Assembly: GCA_031772625.1 (NCBI GenBank)
Contig: CM062819.1
Coordinates: forward strand, 1,236,821,897-1,236,885,896
Reading direction: 5' to 3'
From: Pinus tabuliformis
Taxonomy: Eukaryota; Streptophyta; Pinopsida; Pinales; Pinaceae
DNA: 64,000 nt
This document shows, in pieces, positions 53,347-64,000 of this stretch (its first letter is position 1; the number at the start of each line of letters is the position of its first letter). Under the pieces are notes generated by a model that saw only the letters and a program-made list of their open reading frames with translations, searched no databases and was not told the DNA's origin. The position numbers and the translations under genes were made by a program.

Positions 53347-56300
53347 ACAATTTGCTATGGGGGTAGTCCCTATGAAATGCGAAGATGGGAGACTTGTTTG
53401 CAACCAACAAGTCTGGGAGACACAACTGAATGGTCTAGCCACTTGGTTAAATTAGCAAGATCCTTAAAGATTAGATTAGATTTAACTTGGAAGACCAGTG
53501 CCTTAAATGGAGTCAATTACTTGCTTAAGACAAATTATTTACCAAGTCATCGGATGAACAGTTGTTGCTTCAAGGATGCTTCACTATCCTAAATGAGATG
53601 CAGAATCTTGATTTATTTTAAGTTATATGCTTTTTCAGGGTGTATCCTTCCTATTAACTATTTTGAAGCTAGTCTCTAGAGTAGGTTGTGAGAGAGAAGC
53701 CAAGGGGAAGCAAGCTAGGGTTTGGTTAAAAATACCTCCCCTTAGGTTCTCACCACCCGATTCCTCCAGCGCTACAGAGACTATGGCTCTGACAACTGCA
53801 AGGTCACCATGTTAACCACTAAAGAGGTGCTAAACTCCTCAAGCTAGATGAGAAAGGTGGATTTATCTCTCTGTCAACCAAGCTTATGCTTGGAAGTAAA
53901 TTTATTACTACAAGAGGTTAATCCTAGAATGCAAGTGCAAGATATGAGTGTTCTTAAGGTGAGATTACTTAACGTTCTTAAGTACTTGATTATAATGATC
54001 TTCAATTATAAACAACAAGGTACTTAAACAATAAATGAATGATAAACTCAACCACAAGAGGAAGTGCTCAAATTAAATGGTGCCAAAAAGTGATGTCGGT
54101 AAAACCAATAGCCCAAGAGATAAACAAGACAAGATCAATGTTTTTTATAACCATTGAATCACCAACACGCCAATTATATACGAAAGAGAAATTTATATTT
54201 CTTATGGATGCAATTAGATCACTTGCCACAATTATGATTAAACTTGATCAATTCACACAATGAGCAATGTATTCAATTATCCAGCAATAGCAATGAGGAA
54301 CAAGATCTACAATGGTTATGTCACTTAGAGAAATTAGCCAACTAAACACTTATAAACTTGATTAGAGCACTTATGTGTGTTAATGCAAGAGTGCAAAATA
54401 TGCCAATGACTAAAACTAAGACTAAATCACATCAACCATCAATGATTATGAATTATGAGAGCTTATTAGCCAATTTTAGAGACTAATATGTGTTTTATCA
54501 CTGCTGCAACCTTGTATTCAGAGGTCTGCAATTTTATATCAGCAGTCAAAAGGTAATGTTCAATGCCCAAAATAAGCTAGAAAATTTATGCATTCAATTT
54601 TCCAATGATTATGAGACTGCTTAGAAGCTATAGATCAGACTTACTATGTACAGATTAGACCTCAAAATGATGTATATCAGACTTGAAATAACTTAGAAAT
54701 TCAGTGATTTAGTCCCTGATAAACCAACAAGGTGCCAAATTTTCAATGCCAAAATGGCTCCAATGATTAGATAATTAGAATGAGTGATTATTAAATGATC
54801 TTCAGTCAATTTTAATGATTTAATTTGAGTTATATGATTGCATAAAATGGTTGTAGCAAAACAGAGGAAAATGAAGGGAATCGAGGCAAACCAAGAGGCC
54901 TAGTTGAGGGCTAGTTTGACCTTCAATGGGCTTGGGTACCTTCAAACACCAAATTAGCTCAAATATTTGTTGCAAAACCACAATGTTAGCCTACTAAAAC
55001 AATGCAAAACTATAGATGACTAAAAACAAGGCTAGGGCAAAGACTAGAAGGCTAGAAAACCCCAAGACTAGAGCTAGAAATGGCCAATGAGGGGCTAGAA
55101 GGGTTGAACAAGGACAAAAATGAAGGGGATTACGGCAAGGAAGACCACGGCAAGGGCAAGTAAGCCCTCTAGGGCTGACCCAGCATAAGGGAAGCCCCTT
55201 TTGGGGTTGTGGCTAGGGTTTCAAGGGAGTTGAGGGCCCCTAAGGGCAGCCCAAGGTTGTAGCCAGGCAAAATATAAAAGGGGGTCGAGGCCCTAGGAGG
55301 GCTAGACGGCTGCCCTAGAGGGGGGCCACAAGTCTTTGGAGGCCACGGACAGCGCTTAAAGGGTTGTGGCCAAGGGAAAGAGGGGGATCGAGGACCCTAG
55401 GAGCCCACTAGGCCTCACGACTAGGCTAAAAAGGGAAAACAACTAGGCCAAGGGCTTCAAAAAAAATTACAGAAACCTGAAAAAAATACCAAAATATGAA
55501 TAATCACTACCAAATTGTTGGATGTTGGGCTTGGAGGATGAATGGAGGCTAGATCTTGCCTTTCTAGGCCTAGATCTACCTAAAAACCCTAGCAAAAATA
55601 TTTTGATCAACTTGAAGTTCACCTGCACAAATAAATCAAAAAATGCCAAAACCCCAAATATATACACAAAATATAAAACCCCAAAAAATGAAACCCCAAG
55701 TGTTGCAAAACAAATGAGTTAGAAATAATTTACAAATTATTTACAAATATACAATGTTTGCAAATTTAAAAATTTTGGAGAAATATTTTTTTAGTAATAG
55801 CAATGGATGAATATAGTTTTTTGAAAAAATTGAATATTGGACAAAACCCTCCTACAAAATTAAAATACCATACAGAAATCTTAGAGCCCAAACATAGTCA
55901 GCTCTTCCCCACAATCTGTGAACTTGGAGCCCAAGGGCCAATGTACCTGCAAATCTCTATAATTTTTCTCAAGTAGAACTGTTAGATCATATGGTGAATC
56001 AGATCACCTAAGATAAAAAAAAATTACCAATAGAATGTTCTTATCACCGACAAATGAAATAACAAGTTCATAAAAAATTTAGCACAATATAGGAAAGCAC
56101 ATGACTAGAACATACCACAGATCAATAGAAAAAAAACACCATGAACTAAACCCCAAAGTCTTTCTATTATGATATAGAAATGTTCCCAACAAAGCAATAG
56201 CTCACTACAAACATTACAAAATTTTACATCATCCAAAGATGTTCAATAGAAACAAAATGACTTCCTTATATAGAGAAACACCTCCAAGTGGAAAGTAACG

Positions 56301-56944
56301 GATAGTTGGCTTGATCCCCGTCAAAATAATCTCAATCATTGAAAATAGCTTGATCATGTTTTAATCTCCATCGTCGAATTTTAAATTTTGAGGAAAAATT
56401 CGAATTTTTCTTAAAACTTACTTTTAATTAATCCAAAAATTAATATTATGGATTAGTTTCCTCAAAAATTTGACTTTGACTTAACCACCAAGATCCAAGG
56501 GCTCCAATTTTCTTAAAATATCCATTTTTCCCTTGGTGGGTGACCTCCAAAAATTGACTTTCCTTTGACCCACAAGTTTTTTTATTATTTTCCACTTGGA
56601 GAGAAATTAATTTCTCCATAATTATTTTTTTACTCATTAATTAATTAATTTTCTGGCTTAGGATTAATTTTAATTTACTAGAAAAATTAATTAATTGACA
56701 CTAGAGGGGATTAATAGTTTTCTCCACCCTCAAATATTTTAGCCATGGTGTCTAAGTATGAGGGACCATGCACTAAAATATTTTTTACATCAAAATATTA
56801 CAATTAATTCAACTCTCAAAGGGGGAATACACCATTACATATAGACCCTCATGAAATTACCTAATTTTGTGACACAAAATGACTAGTATAGACTAAGTGG
56901 TTTGTAATCAAATAATTTAGCCATATGTGCTTAAATTATTCCCA
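53347..56944 (-). repeat. E2 5' LTR, main part (about 3.6 kb)
   Basis: Continues from 48895 and matches E1 at 15028-15720 (inner part) and 16979-18660 (outer part) in reverse complement. It ends in AAATTATTCCCA at 56944. There is a GC-rich block at 55100-55420 with repeated GGGGCC/AAGGG strings. Together with 48797-48895 the LTR is about 3.7 kb, long even for Tat/Athila elements. No gene is supported within it. Confidence 0.78.
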
Positions 56945-57975
56945 AACACACTTTTACAAAGACTTGATATAACACTAGGACTCACCTAAGACCTTGTCAA
57001 GAGATTCCACCCTAACTCTGGGGTTTAAGATGGAAAACAAACGTTGCCGATTATCCGTGTTTAGAAACACACATAATTCGAGGAGGTTAAACAAATTCTT
57101 AGGATGAAATCCGTTGTCAAAATCAGAGGCTTACCTAGGTGTTGTTACATAATTAAATGTCCATACCAATGTTGCACTAATCATTATCGGGATATTATCG
57201 GCGCGAGGAAAAAATCGGAAAAAATCGTAACATACAAAAATATTCATTTTTTTGCAATTTTTTTAATATCTAAAGCATCTACAACATAAAATAAATACAT
57301 TGACACATAAATATGATAAAAGAACTAATATATAAGATGTTTAATATCATTTCTAGTTCCACATCACACATAACAATGAATCATGTCCTAAATAGTAAGT
57401 CCTGACTCATGACTCCCAACTCAGCCTCAAAATATCAACAAAAAATATAATAATGTATCTCATATCATGAGTCATAATGTCATATACAATGAAATGAACC
57501 AAATAACTAAAGTCTAATACTATTGATTTCCTTTGCCCCTCTAGATGTAGATGCTGGTGGAGTTGGCAGTGGACTCTGCTATGCTCTAGAAGCTGAAGAA
57601 CTAGGAGCTATAGGAGGTAGACCACATCCACTACTTGTGACAGGGGTAGCTTGGGTCACCTCCTCCTCCTCAAAAAAAAAAAAAAAAAATTCCACGATTT
57701 TTTAAAATCGCGATTATTCATAAAAATCGGCAAAAAAAACCCCGATTTTATCGCCCGATTTTATCTTCTTTCTAAAAAAATCGCGATAAAACGATTTTAT
57801 CGCGATTAGTGCAACATTGGTCCATACTAGCGTCATTTACAATATAACTTGCAGAAATTGGTTTTACAATGATACAATGTGTTGCCTGATGACTTTGAAC
57901 CATGAAAAAATTTCTTCATGTCTTTGCATCCTGCTTCCTTGGACTATTGACAAAGTGTGGTCAACAGTAGGTAAA
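56945..57975 (-). mobile_element. Second family E 3' internal fragment
   Basis: Lies directly outside the E2 5' LTR. Region 57045-57158 plus 57828-57965 repeats 46425-46685. This is the sequence that lies downstream of gag in E2. The LTR at 53347-56944 is therefore flanked on both sides by family E internal sequence, as in a tandem LTR-internal-LTR-internal array. It is interrupted by a small hAT. Confidence 0.62.
57167..57819. mobile_element. Non-autonomous hAT element, 653 bp
   Basis: Flanked by exact 8-bp duplications GTCCATAC (57159-57166, 57820-57827). Ends CAATGTTGCACTAATC and GATTAGTGCAACATTG are perfect 16-bp terminal inverted repeats. The subterminal regions are full of AAAATCG / CGATTTTATCGCGAT strings. 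The homologous site at 46537-46544 is empty, which confirms the boundaries. A minus-strand segment (57520-57660) reads Ser/Pro/Thr-rich, perhaps a remnant of a transposase C-terminal tail. No functional gene. Confidence 0.93.
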
Positions 57976-58393
57976 ATCAGCATTTGAAAATATTCCTAGC
58001 AAGAAAATACCAGTGATAGCAAGGAAAAGTCCTAGCAAGAAAATACCAATGATAACAAGGAAAATTCAAGCATGCAACACAAAATTTCAACTCATGCATA
58101 AACAACAACAAGTAATACCAAAAATTGCACCAATCTGAGCCATTTTATTAACTGAATAAGATGGAGTACAAAAGTATGAGGAAAGATGAACTTGGGCTTG
58201 CTACAACAAGCAAGACAAAATCCCATGTGGAGATAAAGGTACCCAAGTGCCGAAAATGGCTCTACAACAAGAACTGCACCAAACCAAGAAGAACTATTGC
58301 AACTGCTAGGAATAAACTACTGATTTGGCCCTTCAAACTACTCAGAAAATTTAGTAAAATTAACCACAACCTCTACACCTTGAACCCACAGAA
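57976..58393 (-). repeat. Diverged family A LTR fragment
   Basis: Shares with the A3 LTR the sequence GAGCCATTTTATTAA, GGAGTACAA, and TGGGCTTGC...CAAGC. It precedes the A3 element and is truncated on both sides. No gene. Confidence 0.55.
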
Positions 58394-59884
58394 TGTAATA
58401 TTCCTAATTGGATATATTAAGTGTAAATATAAGCATGCAGTAGACAATAGCAGAGAAATTATAAAACAACACAAGGCACAAACACCCAACATAATTTCAA
58501 AACAGCAACTGAGCCATTTTATTAAAATCTGGAATATATTGGAGTACAATAGCAAGGAATAAGTGCACCTGGGCTTGCATAAGCAAGCTGAAGCAAACCC
58601 AGGTGAGATAAATGTCTCCAATGAATAGAAACTTCGACCCCATATGGCCTTTGCATTGAACCAGGAAATTAATTGTTGTTGCTACCAGAGAATAGCTCGA
58701 ATCTCCCACTAGAATGCCCGAAATGGTCTGAAATTGTTGTTGTAGCCTCCTCTTAATTTTCCCCATAGGACCCAAAAAAGAATTGATCCCAATCCTTCAC
58801 ACCAGAAAACCCACAACATGGTGCAAATTACCAGTTGAGTAGTAAAACGCACTATTGAATCAAAAGGGGATTTTTGGCCTGAATACTACCTGAAAAATTC
58901 TGCAAATTTAATCGAGACCTCTCCTCCAAATACCCATAAAAACCCAGAAAACTTTGGACCCCGTTCCAACCTTCCAAAATCACCCCCAATTCTTGTGAGC
59001 TCCTCCACTGACTGGGAAATTCGTTCTATAAAAAATCAGCCTCTGTAACCCCTCCAAAATGTTCGGAAAATTCCCTCAACAATCCTCCTTGCACCTCCTA
59101 GCAAGCCAGCTCCAAAAATCCCCAACCAAAACTTCCCCACAAAGAAGTGCGCAATCTAGAATTCATTCTGCGCAAGCCCCATGAAGAATAAATCGACCTA
59201 GGTAGTGAGCACTCTCAGCCCACAAATCCACCTGAATTTCACTGCAAATTGACCAAGGATTGGGCTTGCAAAAACCCAAAACTATCTCCATCGGTATACC
59301 TCCTGGCAAGAATGTGTGGTTCCACTTTTCTGCGCCCAATTTGCTCCACAGAGCAGCTCAAACCTCCTGAAATTTGTTCCAGAAAATCTCCAAGGAATTA
59401 TGGCAATCCTCCACTATGGTGGCACTCGAAGTCCACCGAAGAAAGAGTGAGATTTCCCCTTAGAAATTTTTGGTGCTGAACAACACCTTGTGACCCAGTT
59501 AAACAGCTTGAGCAACAATGATGTAAAAGTCAAATTACCAAAAAGTCCTTAATGTTGTCTTCAACCCTCCATTTATAATTGTTGCCTCACCTTTCCTTGT
59601 GGCTCCCTCATCCAATTATTTCAACCTCCTTCCCACAAAATCGATTTTCCTCCACGGGGTGTGTATTCCCTTGAGGGGTGGCCCCCACATCTCACCAACT
59701 CTAATTTTTACCCACTTCCTAAGTTGGCATCCAGAAATGTATTAGCACCAAAATTGCAAAATTGTAGTTCTCCTCAAACAAAATTTATTGAGAATGGGCA
59801 TTGCAAAAATTGTGCTATGCTTAGCACCATCCCACGGATCCCACTGACCTCCTCAAACGAAAATTAGAAATTGGGGATAGTATA
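58394..59884 (-). repeat. A3 3' LTR
   Basis: Starts TGTAATATTCCTAATTGG like 63446. It shares GAGCCATTTTATTAAAAT, GGAATATATTGGAGTACAA and AGGTGAGATA with that copy, and GGTGGCACTCGAAG with A1. About 1491 bp. No gene. Confidence 0.8.
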
Positions 59885-59920
59885 GTCTTCCCCACCAAAA
59901 ATTGCTTGTCCTCAAGCAAT
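59885..59920 (-). promoter_or_regulatory. A3 polypurine tract and adjacent palindrome
   Basis: The minus strand reads TTGCTTGAGGACAAGCAA then TTTTTGGTGGGGAAGAC. The palindrome around GAGGACAAG just upstream of the polypurine tract is known from many plant Ty3 elements. Confidence 0.72.
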
Positions 59921-61000
59921 TACTCGAACAAGCGTTCTTCTTATTTGTTGACCCAAACTGTGATTGCAAGCAATACCAAGGTCCCAATTGTGCCACTGAG
60001 CCACTCCTGATCCATGCATTGTCCCGTCATAAGGGAGTCCCCTGATACTAGGGACCCAAGTTATCCCGCTCAATGTGAAGCACCCCACTCCACGTGCAGA
60101 CACAATGTATGAGTGTGAGAGTCCTCCCACCTACTGTCAATCAGTAGAGAACTCTGATGCCGCCAAGCCCTTGTCAACTCCTCGGTAAGCCATCCCACTG
60201 GAAAATAAATCCTGGGTACCTCAAGAGAGAACTCTTGAAGGTACAATCCAAGTCTCATAAAATAGATCCCTCATCCCGGTGAGCCAATCATGACCACCTT
60301 CAGTTGTTCATATAATCACCCAATTGAAGTGCTACCCCATCTCAACTGGCCCCTTGGAAATGAAGTGCCTACTGCCGAACGAAATCCCAATGGTGGATCT
60401 AGGTGAGCTCCCCCTGTGAGAACCCAATCTCCGCAATCCGTAACCCAACTGCTCAAGCCTATAGATCCCAGGTCCCAAACTAATCTCAAAGGGAGTCCAC
60501 CAAGTGGATGTTGAGTCAGCCTGGTCATAACTATGACCCTCTCGTGCTCCTATGCAGTCAACCACTCCGGTAATCCTCTGCCACAAATCCAATAAGGGGC
60601 AACTCCACGACGCGGAGGTCTAACTTTCTGGGGCACCTCGGCAAGGTCACAATTTCCCAATCCACATCCAGTCTCCTATCGAAACAATAGCGAGAAAGGC
60701 CTTCCCCGTCCCCTGGTGATCATCCTGTCGATCCCAGACCGGTCATCTGAAGGAAGATGCAATCCTATCTCTGTCATCCCCATGATCCTCCGAAAACAAG
60801 GTAGTCCATCGACCTAATGGATCTCTGGATCTCATAGCCAGATTGTAAGCCCATCACTCCCAATTCGTGCTGCCCACCACTGAGTGATGCTAATGGCCAC
60901 CAGGAACCACACATGCCAACCTTTCTACCACATTAGCGCATTGCCCCAAGTCATTAAGGAATCACTAGGGGGCAAACTGCTCTTCGCACAACTCAAACCC
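59921..61000 (-). other. A3 internal, downstream part
   Basis: About 1.1 kb with only short frames on both strands and no recognised domain. Composition is balanced and unlike the AT-rich LTRs, perhaps decayed coding sequence. Confidence 0.45.
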
Positions 61001-62250
61001 AATGGAAGACTTGTGTGATCTTCCCCTATGGAAACCAACTCATACCTGAACGTGATTGAACTACTAAGTCCTGAGATGCCGAGATCCCATGCTATCGCAA
61101 AAAGAAACTGCCATGCTGACGTTGTGACTCCCCAATCATAATCGGTTGTCCATCATGCTCATACTGGGCCCTCCTCTCCTATGATTCTCGACCACCAAAC
61201 AAGTAATGATCGAAGCTATCCCAAACCTGCGAGGACAACTCAACAATGCTTGAACCTCCCACCCCATGGTTAGCCCTGATCCTGAGCAACAACAATGAAT
61301 ACCTGCCTTGCCCCATGGTGAAAGTCTCAGTGATCCCCCATGTGTTAACCCAGGAATGAGCTAGATCACTCTCTATCAGGATCCTGCTCATCTCGAAGTA
61401 GAGTGATCCACTCATCAACTGAACCCCTGGCTCCCAAGTCTGCAGTGGCATAATTTTGACAACTGCTAGGATCCATCCACGCCTCACCTCTGATCCCTAT
61501 GGGTATAAGCTCCATATATCAAGGAACAATCTAGTGTATACCCCATGGCCCTCCTTCCTAGTCACACGATGGACTCTACCATCTGGTCTTTGGATGGTGT
61601 ACCCAAAAACTGCCAGAAGCCTACGTGCCCTCCTATGGAAAAGGTCTATCATCCCCTGTTCTACATGCCCCTACAATGCTTCGGAGTGCCTTGCTGAAGG
61701 TATGTCATACAAATCCCTCATAATCATACCCTCAAGTGGGGACTCGGGGGCAAAGCATATGCTACCTCTGCAACAGACCATGTCATCCATGCACCTCCAC
61801 TTGCCAACCCATGCGTAATCCATCTGCCCCAACAGGAAAACTCCTCTCTTGATCCTCTCAAAGAGATACGACAAGCAAGCCTCCCTACGTGCCAGTGGCA
61901 GTGTCACTAAGGTGTTGTTGCTTGGGGTCCTCTATACCCCACATACCCGCGGAAAATCCTCATCCGCATATAATACTCCGTCTGGCAGCCTGTCGGTGCC
62001 ACCTCCTTCGATCGCCCCCGCCAGAGTATGTTGATCATCATGCGACTACATGCATGACCCACACGCTAGGATAACTCACGGAGTCTACCTACTTCGTTGT
62101 CGATCCAGCAAGCCACTAGTGTTGCTCGTAACTCTAATAGAAATTTGTGGGTGTTTGTTCCCTCAATCCCCAGATCCCACTCACAGCTACTACCATCGTC
62201 GACTAACTCCATGATGTGATGGGGAATCCCACCTGGATCCCAAAAATAGT
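61001..62250 (-). pseudogene. Unrecognised coding-like region of A3
   Basis: The minus strand has long coding-like segments with few interruptions: at 61671-61907 (EACLSYLFERIKRGVFLLGQ, then KWRCMDDMVCCRGS) and 61179-61487 (GWILAVVKIMPLQTWEPG, then ITETFTMGQGRYSLLLLRIR). Near 62080-62220 is CEWDLGIEGTNTHKFLLELR. Rich in Trp, Cys, Met and Leu. None of the catalytic motifs of protease, RT, RNase H or integrase is present. It follows gag in the place of pol. It may be a captured host transcript, an element-specific protein or pol too decayed to see. I do not assign a function. Confidence 0.5.
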
Positions 62251-62474
62251 TTGGCCCTTGAGCCCCTCTGGTAATCCACAGCCTCTTCTAAACTATGGCC
62301 ATGGATCTATCCAACTCCTAGCATGCTCCATCGGGTACCAGCTCAGTACCTCTTGCCATCCAATCCTAAAGGAGGGATCGAAGGTACAATCTCCCGTGTA
62401 CGGAACAAGCCCTCCATGCTAGTGTTTTGTCATACTCAGCTCAAGTTGCTTGCTCCCGCTGACTTGGTCATTCC

Positions 62475-62990
62475 CTATGATCTGTCTAGACAACATCGCC
62501 TTCCTCTGTCTGATGCATAGAAGTTGGCTAATAATGATGTAAGCCCAAGAGAGCTACTATCTGGAAGTATAGTGGCTTTGTTGACGGTTTGTGCATCTAT
62601 ATGCTCTAAACCGGTGGTTGGCCCAAAAGATGATTGCTCGTCCTCCTCCACCATGGGCTCAACATGAGTCACAACTTGCCCCTCCATGACTAGCTCACGT
62701 CCCTGTGTGTGTTCTCCATGCTAATGTAGGTGGTTGCTATCTGGAAACTCAGTCATGGCTCCGGGGACCTCTGTGTCTTCTGGCACCTCAGCTGGGAACA
62801 ACAACTCATCAACAAATGGCTCTATGGGTGTAAGCTCTACTCTTTCCATCAAGGTGTCAACTGGTGCTATCAAAGTGGTCTCCAACAATGGTGACTCTGG
62901 CACCACACTAGGTATCTTGATGTGCCCCTCACCATCTTGTGTGTCCTCCTGCTCAAGCTCCTCCTCAAGCTCCTGACATCTAAATCTTGG
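62475..62990 (-). pseudogene. Acidic linker region of A3
   Basis: The minus-strand frame is rich in Glu, Pro, Val and Thr (VPESPLLETTLIAPVDTLME; PFVDELLFPAEVPEDTEVPG), preceded by a Glu-rich ELEEELEQED run near 62940-62975. It lies between gag and the unrecognised region. Low-complexity acidic spacers are common in non-autonomous plant elements. Fossil. Confidence 0.5.
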
Positions 62991-63074
62991 TTTCCACCAA
63001 TAGAAACGCTCCCTAGTCTCAAACCCTAATTGCCCATGTCCTGTCCACTCCCTTTGAGAGGGTTTGGTGTCCTT

Positions 63075-63344
63075 TCAGTCGAATCTCTCCATGAGCCTCC
63101 ATGTGACCTCTGTGTAGGATGTGATACGTGCATGGCCCACAGGGATCAGCCCTACGTACCACCACTCCATAACATCTCCATCCAAGTGCACAGTGGCATG
63201 TCTAATAGCATCTGCCTCCCTCATGGGGTTGAGCTGAAACTTTGTGTCCAGTTCTTGTACCCATTTTCTAACACAACTAGTTGAACCATCAAAGTGGGTG
63301 AGGGCCATTTTTCCCTCAATGCTACTCACTATCCCTTGAGCCAT
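63075..63344 (-). pseudogene. gag of A3 (Ty3 type)
   Basis: The minus strand reads MALTHFDGSTSCVRKWVQEL, then FQLNPMREADAIRHATVHLD and GDVMEWWYVGLIPVGHARITSY, parallel to the A1 gag at 391-948 (FPTYDG, FQLNQMTEMEAIKMATLHLE, WWFHGLATLGHVNVTSY). It starts about 90 bases from the primer-binding site. Only the N-terminal core of gag is present. Fossil. Confidence 0.85.
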
Positions 63345-63432
63345 GGGTTTGTCTATGGTTCACCCATCACAGTGCATACATGCCCGAATCCTCCATGATC
63401 TTGCTGACTACCCCACAACTGGCCAAGATTAT

Positions 63433-63444
63433 GCTTTGATACCA
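63433..63444 (-). promoter_or_regulatory. Primer-binding site of A3
   Basis: The minus strand reads TGGTATCAAAGC, a Met-tRNA-type site, one base from the LTR edge at 63446. Confidence 0.8.
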
Positions 63445-63445
63445 C

Positions 63446-63709
63446 TGTAATATTCTTAATTGGAAATATTCAGTGTAAACAAAAGCATGCACTAAACAAT
63501 AGGAGAGAAATTATAAAACAACACATGGCACAAACACCCAACACAATTTCAGCACAACAGCTGAGCCATTTTATTAAAATTTGGAATATATTGGAGTACA
63601 ATAGCAAAGAATAAGTGTACCTACGCTTGCATAAGCAAGCTAAAGCAAACCCAGGTGAGATAGATGTCTCCAATGAATAGAAATGTTGACCCCATATGGC
63701 CTCTGGGTT
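63446..63709 (-). repeat. A3 5' LTR, inner part
   Basis: Matches 58394-58656. It is interrupted at 63709 by a family D LTR. Confidence 0.85.
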
Positions 63710-64000
63710 TGTTAAAATTGGAAACTAGGGCAAAACTTCATGTGGGTCATCTTATTCATGGCTGATAATATTTTTATTAGATTCCTCTCATCGAGAGGTG
63801 TAGGATTGATATAAAGATCATCCGATTCCGATAAGTATTCATGGAGATATGAATTTATTTTGATTATGGAATTATTATCAAGCCGACCTACAACTCATGT
63901 AGGCTTAGAAGCCCAACAGTCGCATCTATTCAAACACCAACGTTGTGTATAAATACAGGACTTTTCCTCATTTGGACTCACTCATCTCATCACATCTCTC
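63710..64000 (+). repeat. Start of a family D LTR
   Basis: Begins TGTTAAAATTGGAAACTAGG and matches the reverse complement of 30600-30890 (GTGGGTCATCTTATT, ATCGAGAGGTGTAGGATTGAT, AAGATCATCCGATTCCGAT). Plus orientation; it runs off the window. It may be a solo LTR or a whole second D element inserted in A3. Confidence 0.88.

Larger units (their letters stand above)
46392..56944 (-). mobile_element. Family E copy E2: gag plus coiled-coil element, split by B2 (fossil)
   Basis: A minus-strand Tat/Athila-like element. The 5' LTR runs from 56944 leftward to 48797, interrupted by element B2 (48896-53346). The primer-binding site at 48774-48791 and gag at about 47900-48645 follow, then a coiled-coil-rich region 47067-47903 and a 3' non-coding stretch to 46392. 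The 3' LTR is absent, where a C-like LTR piece abuts. No protease, RT or integrase is visible. The internal region is about 2.4 kb. Fossil with several breaks. Confidence 0.78.
58394..63709 (-). mobile_element. Family A copy A3: gag plus unrecognised region (fossil)
   Basis: A minus-strand element with a 3' LTR 58394-59884, polypurine tract GGTGGGGAAGA (59885-59895), internal region to 63432, Met-type primer-binding site 63433-63444 and a 5' LTR from 63446, cut at 63709 by a family D LTR. The internal region of about 3.5 kb starts with a Ty3-type gag (63075-63344) and then holds about 3 kb in which no protease, RT, RNase H or integrase motif is seen. By eye the two LTRs differ at roughly one base in ten, so the insertion is old. 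Non-autonomous fossil. Confidence 0.8.

Noticed and set aside
57523-57705. A 60-codon plus-strand frame in the small hAT
   Set aside because: It ends in a poly-Lys run from an A tract and has no transposase motif. At best the opposite strand preserves a transposase tail.
61456-62976. Plus-strand frames in the A3 interior (for example 61456-61818 and 62734-62976)
   Set aside because: They oppose the gag strand, have biased low-complexity composition, and mirror more protein-like minus-strand frames.

Overview
The window looks like intergenic DNA from a large-genome seed plant. It has a Ty3 chromovirus with an integrase-linked chromodomain, Ty1/copia elements primed by initiator-Met tRNA, a Tat/Athila-style gag element, a plant L1-type LINE with a C-terminal RNase H, and hAT transposons, all nested in one another. 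A gymnosperm is plausible from the old, diverged and densely nested retroelements with very long LTRs, but nothing here proves it. There is no bacterial operon, CRISPR array or intact host gene. The only convincing host coding sequence is one 151-bp exon at 38088-38238 (minus).

Layout. Letters are my own family labels. 1-2397: family A, Ty3 gag and LTR (minus). 2398-3045: family B LTR piece. 3060-7570: family F, a Ty3 chromovirus with gag, protease, RT, RNase H, integrase and chromodomain (plus). 8372-15012: an almost full-length LINE with 15-bp target duplications, lying in the 5' LTR of E1. E1 is a gag-only Tat/Athila-like element reaching 18663. 18664-34196: family C, a Ty1/copia element (minus), split by a 3.5-kb hAT transposon (19784-23328, 8-bp duplication) and by copia element D (24443-30890, 5-bp duplication). 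34197-39657: unassigned repeats and a low-copy stretch with the host exon, a broken tRNA-Arg-like sequence and a 203-bp tandem duplication. 39665-45344: copia G (minus), split by non-autonomous element B1 (41005-45237), whose own 3' LTR is split by a solo B LTR (43000-44122). 45345-46391: C-like LTR piece. 46392-56944: E2 (minus), with gag plus a coiled-coil region and an LTR of about 3.7 kb that is split by the gag-only copia element B2 (48896-53346). 56945-57975: another E fragment holding a 653-bp non-autonomous hAT. 58394-63709: A3, a Ty3-type element with gag followed by about 3 kb of unrecognised sequence where pol would be. 63710-64000: start of a D-family LTR.

Taken together, the window is a stack of insertions whose order can be read from target duplications. 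Much of it is non-autonomous LTR elements. B1 has no recognisable gene, B2 and E1 have gag only, E2 has gag plus coiled coil, and A3 has gag plus an unknown region. These sit beside relatives that keep pol domains (G, D, F). All LTR elements here are treated as fossils. Family boundaries were set by eye from terminal TG/CA, primer-binding sites, polypurine tracts, target duplications and repeated copies within the window.
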